Origin: Chloroflexota bacterium | Lineage (GTDB): Bacteria > Chloroflexota > Limnocylindria > Limnocylindrales > CSP1-4 | NCBI GenBank assembly: GCA_025935925.1 | Contig: JAICUI010000007.1 | Location: 1-64,000 of the forward strand | DNA length: 64,000 nt | Direction of reading: 5' to 3' | Shown: in pieces, positions 1 through 7,061 of the stretch | Layout of the letters: each line of letters begins with the position of its first letter | How positions within the stretch are numbered: position 1 is the first letter of the stretch | The notes under the pieces: model-generated | What the model saw: only the letters and a program-made list of their open reading frames with translations | Told to the model about the DNA's origin: nothing | The model's database searches: none | Position numbers and translations under genes: made by a program

Positions 1-559
1 CCTAGGCCCGGCCGTCCCGGATCTTCCGCCAATTCCGCAGTCCGTAACGGTTATCCAGCGAGAGCGGCTGAACGCGGGCGTCGTGCTGCGGGGCGAGCAC
101 GATCGGAGGCGGCTGTGGCTTCCAGACTTGCGCGTGCCGACGACATCGTGCTTCGGATCGTGGATAACGGTCACGGCACGAGGATCTGGTGGGAATCCGC
201 GAGATCAACCTCCCGAGTGCATTCGCCGAGCCTCGAGGACCCGGCGGGCACCTGGTGCGTGAGACCGTCCAAAACCCTCCATCGGGAGCGGGAGCCGGCC
301 GTGAACGGTTGATTCGAGCCCATTTGGTGCGCTGGAGGACCAAATCGGCGACGAAGCCGCGTTCCGGAGCCCGATCGGCGGCCGGATTGCACGATTTGGC
401 GGGTTTGAGGCACACGGGGCAATGCAGGCGACGTTGGCGGCGAATGTCGGCGCCGGAGGCCGGCCGGCGAGCTGCCCGGCCGATGACGCGAGTGTCATCA
501 CGAGTAAGGACGTCCACGCCGACCGGAGCACGAGCGGCCGCGGACGACGGGCGGGTCGT
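1..559. other. No gene supported; weak inverted repeat
   Basis: Open frames exist on both strands here but they shadow one another, none begins with a convincing ribosome binding site and none resembles a protein I recognise. The base composition looks less strongly G+C-skewed at third positions than in the flanking genes. An imperfect inverted repeat lies at 43-56 and 161-174 (12 of 14 positions pair, core GTTATCCA/TGGATAAC). It could be a decayed element or simply the end of an upstream intergenic region. Confidence 0.4.
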
Positions 560-589
560 TTGCCGGATCGGCGTGAGCCTTGCTATCCT
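560..589 (+). promoter_or_regulatory. Probable rpsO promoter
   Basis: TTGCCG (560-565) and TATCCT (584-589) are separated by 18 nt, a reasonable sigma-70-type arrangement, and sit about 55 nt before the chosen rpsO start. Confidence 0.45.
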
Positions 590-644
590 CCGCCGGTCGA
601 AGAACAGGTAGTTAGTCATGCCATCGTTCGTGTCGGAGGATCGA

Positions 645-914
645 GTGCCGCTCGCGCGGGAGAAGAAGCAAGAGGTCATCGCGGAGTACGCCGTCAAGGA
701 CGGCGACACGGGATCGCCCGAGGTCCAGATCGCCCTCCTGACGGAGCGGATCCGGGACCTGAACGAGCACCTCCGCCGCTTCCCCAAGGACAACCATTCG
801 CGTCGCGGCCTCCTCAAGCTCGTGGGCAAGCGCCGGCGTCTTCTCGCGTACCTCGTGAAGAACGACCCCGCGCGCTACCGGGCCGTCATCGGCTCGCTCG
901 GACTCCGCCGCTAG
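645..914 (+). CDS. rpsO: 30S ribosomal protein S15
   Basis: Primary 16S rRNA-binding protein of the small subunit platform. The product carries the S15 signature: the [17 protein letters not shown] segment, then [19 protein letters not shown] and the basic KRRRLLAYL helix. I start at the GTG at 645 because GGAGGA at 635-640 lies 4 nt upstream and because this gives exactly 89 residues, the usual S15 length beginning (M)PLAREKK; an in-frame ATG at 618 would add nine residues without a good ribosome binding site. It precedes pnp by 131 nt, the classical rpsO-pnp order, in which pnp mRNA is often autoregulated. Confidence 0.95.
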   Translation: MPLAREKKQEVIAEYAVKDGDTGSPEVQIALLTERIRDLNEHLRRFPKDNHSRRGLLKLVGKRRRLLAYLVKNDPARYRAVIGSLGLRR

Positions 915-932
915 ACCTCGCCGCACAACCGG

Positions 933-953
933 CCCCGGGCAGACGTCCCGGGG
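933..953 (+). terminator. Hairpin between rpsO and pnp
   Basis: CCCCGGG (933-939) pairs with CCCGGGG (947-953) around a 7-nt loop. There is no U-tract after it, so it is more likely a processing or mRNA-stability hairpin in the rpsO-pnp spacer than a strong terminator. Confidence 0.35.
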
Positions 954-1045
954 TCGACTGCATTCATCGAGTCAGCAGCAGAGCCCGGCACCACCCGCCG
1001 CGGTCGCTCCTCCGCACACCAACGACCAAGGAGGTCGTACACCCC

Positions 1046-3631
1046 GTGCCCACTCCCACCACGCTCGCGATCGAGTTCGGCGGTCGGACGCTGACCATCG
1101 AGACCGGCCGGCTCGCCGGCAACGCCGGTGGCGCCGTCACCGCCCGCTACGGCGATTCGATGGTCCTCGGAACCGCGAACCGGTCAGAGCCCCGCCCCGG
1201 GCTCGACTTCTTCCCGCTCACCGTCGACTTCGAGGAGCGGATGTACGCCGCGGGCAAGATCCCGGGCGGCTTCATCAAGCGCGAGGGCCGCGCGTCCGAG
1301 GCGGCGACGCTCGCCGCGCGCCTGACGGACCGGCCGATCCGCCCGCTGTTCCCCGAGGGCTACAAGGACGACGTCCAGATCGTCATCACGACCCTCTCGA
1401 CGGACCACGAGAACGAGCTCGACGTGCTCGGGACCATCGCCGCGTCGGCCGCGCTGACGATCAGCGAGATCCCGTTCCTGGGCCCGATCGGCGCCGTCCA
1501 CATCGGGTACATCGACGGGGAGTTCGTGCTCAACCCGACCACGAGCCAGCTCGAGGAGTCGCAGCTGGACCTCGTCGTCGCCGGGACGCGCGACGCGATC
1601 ATGATGGTCGAGGCCGGCGTCAAGATCCTGCCCGAGGACGTGATGGCCGAGGCGATCATGTTCGCCCACCGGTCGCTGGCGCCGCTCATCGAGGTGCAGG
1701 AGCAGCTCCGCGAGCTGGTCGGCAAGCCGAAGCGCGTTCCGTACATCGAGCCGGCGACCGACTCCGTCCTCAAGTTCGCCGATCTCGCGAAGGCGGGCGG
1801 GGAGTTCGTGGTCGTCGACGTCGAGACGACCGGCACCGATCCCAAGATGGCGGACCTCGTGGAGGTCGCCGCGGTCCGGGTGAAGGGCGGCAAGATCGCG
1901 GACCGCTGGTCGACGCTCGTCAACCCCGGTCGTCCGATCGTCGGCAACCAGATGCACGGCATCACCGACAAGGACGTCAAGGGTGCGCCGACCCCCGCCG
2001 AGGCGGCCCGCAAGCTGCTCGACTTCGTCGGCGGCGCGCTCGTCGTCGGCCACAACGTCGGCTTCGACATCGGGTTCCTCGAGGAGGCCCTGGGCGACGG
2101 CACGCGGATCCCGCAGGGCAGCTACCTCGACACCCTCGTGATCGCGCGCGACGGCTACCCGGAGTCCGAGAACTTCAAGCTCGAGACGCTCGCCCGGTTC
2201 TTCGGGGTCGAGCTCGCCCAGGCGCACCGCGCCCTCCCGGATGCCGAGGCCACGGCCAATCTCCTGATCTGGTTCGGCAACGACCTTCCGAAGCGCATCG
2301 ACGGGCTCGCCGAGGGCATCACGAACGCGACACGCGCGGTGAAGACCGATGCCGCCCAGTCTGCCAAGCTCCTGGAGGCCGCCCGCCGCGAGGCGCGCGT
2401 CAGCAAGAGCCTGTTCTCGCTCGTGCAGAAGAAGACGGTCCGCAAGCTCGTCCTCGCCGAGGGCCTGCGCATGGACGGCCGTGCCGTCGACGAGGTCCGT
2501 CCGATCTCGGTCGAGGTCGGCCTGCTCCCGCGGGCGCACGGCTCCGGCCTCTTCACCCGCGGCCAGACCCAGGCCCTGACCGTGGCGACCCTCGGCGCGT
2601 CCTCGGACGTCCAGCGGATCGACACCATCAGCTCCGAGACCGAGAAGCGGTACCTCCACCACTACAACTTCCCGCCCTACAGCACCGGCGAGAACAAGCC
2701 GATGCGCGGTCCCAGCCGCCGTGACATCGGTCACGGCAACCTCGCCGGTCGGGCGCTCCTCCCGGTCCTGCCGTCGCAGGCGGAGTTCCCGTACGTCATC
2801 CGCCTCGTCTCCGAGGTGGTCGCGGGCAACGGCTCGACGTCGATGGCCTCGACCTGCGGCTCGACCCTCGCCCTGATGGACGCGGGCGTGCCGATCAAGG
2901 CTCCGGTCGCCGGCGCCGCGATGGGCCTCGTCCTCGACAGCGAGACCGGCAACTTCGTCGTCCTCACCGACATCCTCGGCAAGGAGGACTCGATCGGCGA
3001 CATGGACTTCAAGGTCACGGGCACCAGCGAGGGCATCACCGCCCTCCAGATGGACATCAAGGTCAAGGGCATCGACGAGCGGGTGATCCGCGAGGGCCTC
3101 AAGCAGGCCCTGGCCGCCCGTCTGTTCATCCTCGACAAGATGACCTCGGTGCTGCCGGAGGCGAGGACGGAGATGTCCGACTTCGCGCCCCGGATCACGA
3201 CGATCCACATCAACCCCGAGAAGATCCGCGACATCATCGGCAAGGGCGGCTCCATGATCCGCAAGATCCAGGAGGAGACCGGCACCGAGATCAATGTCGA
3301 GGACGACGGGACAGTCGAGGTGGCCGCGGTCTCCGGCGAGAACGCCCGCAAGGCGATCGACTGGATCAACAGCCTGACCCGCGAGGTCGAGATCGGCGCG
3401 CTGTACCTCGGCAAGGTCACGCGGCTGATGAACTTCGGCGCGTTCGTCGAGATCATGCCGGGCAAGGAGGGCCTCGTCCGGATCGGCGAGCTCGCCGACT
3501 ACCACGTGCCGAGCGTCGAGGACGTCGTGTCCGTCGGCGACGAGGTCATGGTGGTGGTCACCGAGATCGACCGCCAGGGCCGCGTCAACCTCAGCCGCAA
3601 GGCGGCAATGCAGCGCCACCTGGCGCAATAG
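1046..3631 (+). CDS. pnp: Polyribonucleotide nucleotidyltransferase with inserted DEDDh exonuclease domain
   Basis: PNPase degrades RNA 3' to 5' by phosphorolysis and is part of bacterial RNA-decay machinery in the cytoplasm. I start at GTG 1046, 11 nt after AAGGAGG (1028-1034), giving 861 residues; usual PNPases have about 700-720. Domains in order: RNase PH 1 (about 1-215, with FFPLTVDFEERMYAAGKIPG), first part of the helical linker (QEQLRELVGKPKR), an inserted DnaQ/RNase T-type exonuclease (about 250-420), the rest of the linker, RNase PH 2 (about 470-700, with LLPRAHGSGLFTRGQTQAL and the catalytic region DILGKEDSIGDMDFKVTGT), KH (about 715-775, GKGG loop) and S1 (about 785-855). The insert has all five DEDDh residues: D258 and E260 in VDVETTG, D341 in GHNVGFDIGF, H394 and D399 in AHRALPDAEAT. 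The frame is continuous with no frameshift, and both catalytic centres look intact. Strong terminator follows at 3657. Confidence 0.95.
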   Translation: MPTPTTLAIEFGGRTLTIETGRLAGNAGGAVTARYGDSMVLGTANRSEPRPGLDFFPLTVDFEERMYAAGKIPGGFIKREGRASEAATLAARLTDRPIRPLFPEGYKDDVQIVITTLSTDHENELDVLGTIAASAALTISEIPFLGPIGAVHIGYIDGEFVLNPTTSQLEESQLDLVVAGTRDAIMMVEAGVKILPEDVMAEAIMFAHRSLAPLIEVQEQLRELVGKPKRVPYIEPATDSVLKFADLAKAGGEFVVVDVETTGTDPKMADLVEVAAVRVKGGKIADRWSTLVNPGRPIVGNQMHGITDKDVKGAPTPAEAARKLLDFVGGALVVGHNVGFDIGFLEEALGDGTRIPQGSYLDTLVIARDGYPESENFKLETLARFFGVELAQAHRALPDAEATANLLIWFGNDLPKRIDGLAEGITNATRAVKTDAAQSAKLLEAARREARVSKSLFSLVQKKTVRKLVLAEGLRMDGRAVDEVRPISVEVGLLPRAHGSGLFTRGQTQALTVATLGASSDVQRIDTISSETEKRYLHHYNFPPYSTGENKPMRGPSRRDIGHGNLAGRALLPVLPSQAEFPYVIRLVSEVVAGNGSTSMASTCGSTLALMDAGVPIKAPVAGAAMGLVLDSETGNFVVLTDILGKEDSIGDMDFKVTGTSEGITALQMDIKVKGIDERVIREGLKQALAARLFILDKMTSVLPEARTEMSDFAPRITTIHINPEKIRDIIGKGGSMIRKIQEETGTEINVEDDGTVEVAAVSGENARKAIDWINSLTREVEIGALYLGKVTRLMNFGAFVEIMPGKEGLVRIGELADYHVPSVEDVVSVGDEVMVVVTEIDRQGRVNLSRKAAMQRHLAQ

Positions 3632-3656
3632 CGCCCAAGCTCCTCAGCGACGCAAG

Positions 3657-3690
3657 CGCCCGCCGGGATCTCCCCGGCGGGCGTTTCGAT
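3657..3690 (+). terminator. Rho-independent terminator of pnp
   Basis: An 11-bp perfect stem (CGCCCGCCGGG 3657-3667 with CCCGGCGGGCG 3673-3683), 5-nt loop, followed by TTTCGATT, 26 nt after the pnp stop codon. Confidence 0.85.
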
Positions 3691-3711
3691 TCCGGCGGGC
3701 GTTTCGATTCC
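3676..3711. repeat. 18-bp tandem duplication of terminator 3' arm
   Basis: The 18-nt unit that begins with the right arm of the pnp terminator and includes its T-rich tail (3676-3693) is repeated immediately and exactly at 3694-3711. Confidence 0.85.
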
Positions 3712-3833
3712 GGCGTTCGGTCGTGGTTCGTCGGACGTCGTACGTCCCGGGCCGCCAAGCGTGCACACGACCGGCGCCGGTCGACGCGCGACACACTGGT
3801 AACGCGGTCCCGTCGAACCGCACACACATGGAA

Positions 3834-3856
3834 ACGCCCCCGGGGTCCGGGGGCGT
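3834..3856 (-). terminator. Terminator of the 35-aa membrane ORF
   Basis: ACGCCCCCGG (3834-3843) pairs perfectly with CCGGGGGCGT (3847-3856) around a 3-nt loop. Read on the minus strand the stem is followed by TTTCC. It begins 26 nt after the stop of the small minus-strand gene at 3883-3990, which supports that gene being real. Confidence 0.7.
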
Positions 3857-3882
3857 CATGTTCGGTGCGATGTCAGGTCGGG

Positions 3883-3990
3883 CTACCACGCGGGCTGTTC
3901 GTTCCGCGTGTCGGCGTCGCGCGAGTCGACTCCCACCTGGGCCAGCGCGCCGGTGATCGCGACCAGGAGGAGGGCGATGAGGAGTTCCAT
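3883..3990 (-). CDS. 35-aa single-pass membrane protein
   Basis: The product starts MELLIALLLVAITGALAQ and continues GVDSRDADTRNEQPAW. The first 18 residues form one hydrophobic segment and the remainder is a charged tail with a GVDSRD motif; small membrane proteins of this build (hydrophobic helix plus a GVDSRD-like tail ending in a Trp) occur in high-G+C bacteria, but I know of no assigned function. It is followed by a perfect terminator hairpin at 3834-3856 and is transcribed divergently from the LysR gene, whose putative operator lies in the 53-nt gap. The ribosome binding site is weak (GATGCGGTC before ATG). Confidence 0.6.
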   Translation of the reverse strand: MELLIALLLVAITGALAQVGVDSRDADTRNEQPAW

Positions 3991-4024
3991 GACCGCATCG
4001 TGCGCCGATGGCTTGATAACAGCA

Positions 4025-4041
4025 ATCGAATGTGCTTCGAT
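4025..4041. promoter_or_regulatory. Candidate LysR operator
   Basis: ATCGAA (4025-4030) and TTCGAT (4036-4041) form an inverted repeat with a 5-nt spacer just before the LysR start and between two divergent genes, the usual position of a LysR autoregulatory site. Confidence 0.45.
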
Positions 4042-4043
4042 AA

Positions 4044-5063
4044 ATGATCATGACGGCTGATCAATTGGTGGCGCCTCGTGCCGGCGCGTCGGGGACCGTC
4101 GCGGACCGGCGGATCCTCCCCGACGCGCTCGCGGACTTCAGCCTCCGGCAGCTGCTGAGCTTTCGCGCGGTGGCGGACGAGGGCTCGTTCCACGGCGCGG
4201 CCGCGGCGCTCGACTACACGCAGTCGGCGATCAGCCAGCACGTGATGGCGCTCGAGACGGCCCTCGGCGTGCGGCTGTTCGAGCGGTCACGCGGCCGTCG
4301 CACCGTCGAGCTCACCGAGGCCGGGCGGCTGCTGCTCGGTCACGTCGAGACGATCACCGACCGGCTGCAGGCGGCCCGCGCCGACCTGCTCGCGTACGCC
4401 GCCGGCGAGACCGGGATGCTCCGGGTCGGGGTGTACCAGAGCGTCGGCACGCGCATCCTGCCGGCGATCATCGGCCGGTTCGCCGAGGCGTGGCCGGGCG
4501 TGGAGGTCCAGCTGCGCGAGGCCGCGAGCGACGATGGGCTGATGGACCTCGTGGAGCCCGGGCAGCTCGACCTGACCTTCGGCGTCCTGCCGATCCCGGA
4601 GGGACCGTTCGACGGCGTCGAGCTCATCCGCGACCCGTTCGTGCTGGTCGTGCCCGCGGCCTCGCCGCTCGCCGGGATGACGGGCACGCCGTCGATCGAG
4701 CTCATCGGCGACCAGCGGCTCATCGGCTTCCGGTCCTGCCGGAGCACCCGCTGGGTCGAGAGCCAGATCCGGATGGCCGGCAAGGAGCCGAACTTCGTGT
4801 TCCGCAGCGAGGACAACGGGACCGTCCAGGCGATGGCCGGCGCCGGGCTCGGGAGCGCGCTCGTGCCGCTCCTCGCCGTGGACACCGAGGACACGCGCGT
4901 CCGGATCATTCCCACGGCCCTCGAGCCGCGTCGAATCGCGCTGATGTGGCACCGCGACCGCTATCGGTCGCCGGCCGCGCGGGAGTTCGTGGACATCGCG
5001 CTCGGGGCTTGCCGCGAGCTCGCCGCGCAGCAGGAGCAGCTGCTGCCGGCGCTCGGGGCGTGA
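4044..5063 (+). CDS. LysR-family transcriptional regulator
   Basis: A 339-residue LysR-type regulator. About 30 residues precede the winged helix-turn-helix (LRQLLSFRAVADEGSFHGAA, then TQSAISQHVMALETALG, about residues 34-90), followed by a periplasmic-binding-protein-like effector domain (about 120-325). The ATG at 4044 was chosen because it is the first in frame; a second ATG lies two codons later. The regulator faces a 35-aa membrane protein gene across a short intergenic region with an inverted repeat, so that gene is a plausible target. Effector unknown. Confidence 0.9.
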   Translation: MIMTADQLVAPRAGASGTVADRRILPDALADFSLRQLLSFRAVADEGSFHGAAAALDYTQSAISQHVMALETALGVRLFERSRGRRTVELTEAGRLLLGHVETITDRLQAARADLLAYAAGETGMLRVGVYQSVGTRILPAIIGRFAEAWPGVEVQLREAASDDGLMDLVEPGQLDLTFGVLPIPEGPFDGVELIRDPFVLVVPAASPLAGMTGTPSIELIGDQRLIGFRSCRSTRWVESQIRMAGKEPNFVFRSEDNGTVQAMAGAGLGSALVPLLAVDTEDTRVRIIPTALEPRRIALMWHRDRYRSPAAREFVDIALGACRELAAQQEQLLPALGA

Positions 5064-5088
5064 GCGGAAGCTGCTTCGGGACGGGGGC

Positions 5089-5106
5089 CCCGGACCATCG
5101 TCCGGG
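5089..5106 (+). terminator. Weak hairpin after LysR gene
   Basis: CCCGGAC (5089-5095) pairs with GTCCGGG (5100-5106) around a CATC loop. No U-tract follows. Confidence 0.3.
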
Positions 5107-5130
5107 AGGGGAGCGGCGATAGCCCGCTGA

Positions 5131-5146
5131 TATACTCCCGCCCGTG
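5131..5146 (+). promoter_or_regulatory. -10 element for leaderless asd transcript
   Basis: TATACT (5131-5136) ends 7 nt before the GTG at 5144, which would place the transcription start at the start codon. Confidence 0.5.
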
Positions 5147-6262
5147 CCCGACAACCCCGTTGCAGCAGGTCGGACCATGCCCGAGAACCGTCCCAGCAAG
5201 CTGATCGTCGCCGTCGTCGGCGCCACCGGCGCCGTCGGCCGGACGATGGTCCAGGTGCTCGTCGAGAAGCACTTCCCGTACACCGAGCTCCGTCTCCTCG
5301 CGAGCGAGCGGTCGGCGGGTCGCAGCCTCGACGTCGCGGGTACGACCCACACCGTCGGCCTCGCGACGCCGGACGCGTTCGAGGGCGTCGACATCGCGCT
5401 GTTCTCGGCCGGCGGCGGGACGTCGAAGGAGCTCGCGCCCGAGGCGGCGAAGCGCGGGACGGTGGTCATCGACAACTCCAGCGCGTGGCGCATGGACCCC
5501 GACGTGCCGCTCGTCGTGTCGCAGGTCAACCCCGACGACCTCGCGACCCACGAGGGCATCATCGCGAACCCCAACTGCTCCACGATGCAGCTCGTCCCGC
5601 CGCTGATGGCGCTCCGCGACCGGGTCGGCATCGAGCGCGTCGTCGTCGACACGTACCAGTCGGTCGGCGGCACCGGGCACAAGGCCATCGTCGAGCTCGA
5701 GGACCAGATCAGGGCCCACGCCGAGGGACGCCCGAAGGTCGCGAGCGTCTACCCGCATCCGATCGCGTTCAACGCCCTTCCCCACATCGACGTGTTCCTC
5801 GACAACGGGTACACGAAGGAGGAGTGGAAGGTCGTCACCGAGAGCCGCAAGATCCTGCACCTCCCCGAGCTGCGGCTCAGCTGCACGGCCGTCCGCGTGC
5901 CGGTGTTCGTGAGCCACTCCGAGGCCGTGCACGTCGAGACCCGCGACGCGATCACGCCCGCGCAGGCGCGCGCGCTGTTCGCCGGCGTCGACGGCGTCGT
6001 GGTCCAGGACGACCCCGCGAACAACGTCTATCCGCTCGCCACCGAGGCCGCCGGCACCGACGGCGTCTACGTCGGACGCGTGCGCCAGGACCCGTCCATT
6101 CCCGGCAACCGGGGTCTCGCGTTCTGGGTCGTGTCGGACAACCTGCGCAAGGGCGCGGCCTCGAACGCGGTGGAGCTCGCCGAGCTGCTCGTGGCGCGCG
6201 GCTGGATCCGCAAGGCCTCCGAGCGGCAGGCCGTGGGGGCGACCGCGGGATCCGCGGCGTGA
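5144..6262 (+). CDS. asd: Aspartate-semialdehyde dehydrogenase
   Basis: Reduces aspartyl phosphate to aspartate semialdehyde with NADPH, the branch point to lysine/diaminopimelate, threonine and methionine. The product (372 aa) has the NADP-binding VVGATGAVG near the N-terminus, the active-site Cys in NPNCSTMQL (C145 from this start), YQSVGGTG and the substrate-binding RLSCTAVRVPV with the histidine in FVSHSEAV. GTG 5144 is taken because TATACT lies 7 nt before it (leaderless pattern); an ATG at 5177 (MPENRPSKLIVAVVGATG) would be nearer the family's usual start and cannot be excluded. It overlaps the next gene by 4 nt (GTGA), implying translational coupling. Confidence 0.95.
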   Translation: MPDNPVAAGRTMPENRPSKLIVAVVGATGAVGRTMVQVLVEKHFPYTELRLLASERSAGRSLDVAGTTHTVGLATPDAFEGVDIALFSAGGGTSKELAPEAAKRGTVVIDNSSAWRMDPDVPLVVSQVNPDDLATHEGIIANPNCSTMQLVPPLMALRDRVGIERVVVDTYQSVGGTGHKAIVELEDQIRAHAEGRPKVASVYPHPIAFNALPHIDVFLDNGYTKEEWKVVTESRKILHLPELRLSCTAVRVPVFVSHSEAVHVETRDAITPAQARALFAGVDGVVVQDDPANNVYPLATEAAGTDGVYVGRVRQDPSIPGNRGLAFWVVSDNLRKGAASNAVELAELLVARGWIRKASERQAVGATAGSAA

Positions 6263-7050
6263 CGCCCGACGGGCGCCGCGAGGCGCTCGAGCAGATCGCG
6301 AGCGAGGTCCGGGCCTGCGAGGGCTGCAGGCTGCACGCGACGCGGACCAACGCCGTCCCCGGAGAGGGCGACCCGGACACCGAGGTCATGTTCGTCGGCG
6401 AGGGGCCCGGGTTCAACGAGGACCGCGAGGGGCGACCGTTCGTCGGCCGCGCCGGAGGGCTGCTCGTCCGGCTCCTCGCGCACATCGGCTGGCGTCGCGA
6501 GGACGTGTTCATCACCAATGTCGTCAAGTGCCGTCCGCCCGACAACCGCGACCCGCAGCCCGACGAGATCGCCGCCTGCGCGCCGTTCCTCCGGCGGCAG
6601 CTCGAGGTGCTGGACCCCGCGGTCGTCGTGACGCTCGGACGGTACTCGATGGGCACGTTCCTCCCGGGCGCGCGGATCGGTCAGGTGCACGGCACGCACG
6701 CCCCCGCCGAACCCGCGACCGGGGCGCGCGACGCCCTCGTGTTCGCGATGTACCACCCCGCGGCCGCGCTCCGATCGCCCGGCGTGGAGCGCGACAGCTT
6801 CGAGGACATCGCCCGCGTCCCGTCGGTTTTGCTCCGGTCGCGCGACCGGCGCGCCGGCATGGAGGCGTCAGGCCTCGTCGCCGTCATGGACCGGCCCGCC
6901 GAACCCGCGCCCGAAACGGCGGTGATCGTGCCCGTCACGACGCCGGCAGCCGCCGCGACCCCGGCACCCGCCGTCGTCCCGGCACCGGCCGGCGCCCCGG
7001 CACCCGTCCCCGCCGCCGCGGATGACCAGCTGACCCTGTTCCAAGCCTGA
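6259..7050 (+). CDS. Family 4 uracil-DNA glycosylase (4Fe-4S) with clamp-motif tail
   Basis: Removes uracil from DNA to start base-excision repair. The core (about 1-190 of 263) has GEGPGFNEDREG and PFVGRAGGLL, plus NVVKCRPPDNRDP, and four cysteines C20, C23, C91 and C107 in the spacing expected for the 4Fe-4S cluster of type-4 enzymes. The C-terminal 50 residues are Ala/Pro-rich and end with DDQLTLFQA, where QLTLF matches the bacterial sliding-clamp-binding pattern (QLxLF). The GTG start overlaps the asd stop codon. Core enzymes of this family are about 200 aa, so the tail is an addition. Confidence 0.93.
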   Translation: MTPDGRREALEQIASEVRACEGCRLHATRTNAVPGEGDPDTEVMFVGEGPGFNEDREGRPFVGRAGGLLVRLLAHIGWRREDVFITNVVKCRPPDNRDPQPDEIAACAPFLRRQLEVLDPAVVVTLGRYSMGTFLPGARIGQVHGTHAPAEPATGARDALVFAMYHPAAALRSPGVERDSFEDIARVPSVLLRSRDRRAGMEASGLVAVMDRPAEPAPETAVIVPVTTPAAAATPAPAVVPAPAGAPAPVPAAADDQLTLFQA

Positions 7051-7061
7051 GCCAGGAGACC

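Noticed and set aside
422-1045. An in-frame extension of pnp upstream of GTG 1046, overlapping rpsO
   Set aside because: It runs through the rpsO gene in another frame, has low-complexity Arg/Pro content and no ribosome binding site; GTG 1046 has AAGGAGG at 11 nt and gives the normal PNPase N-terminus.
1184-3628. An 814-codon minus-strand frame opposite pnp
   Set aside because: Antisense to the conserved PNPase domains, with composition typical of a shadow frame.
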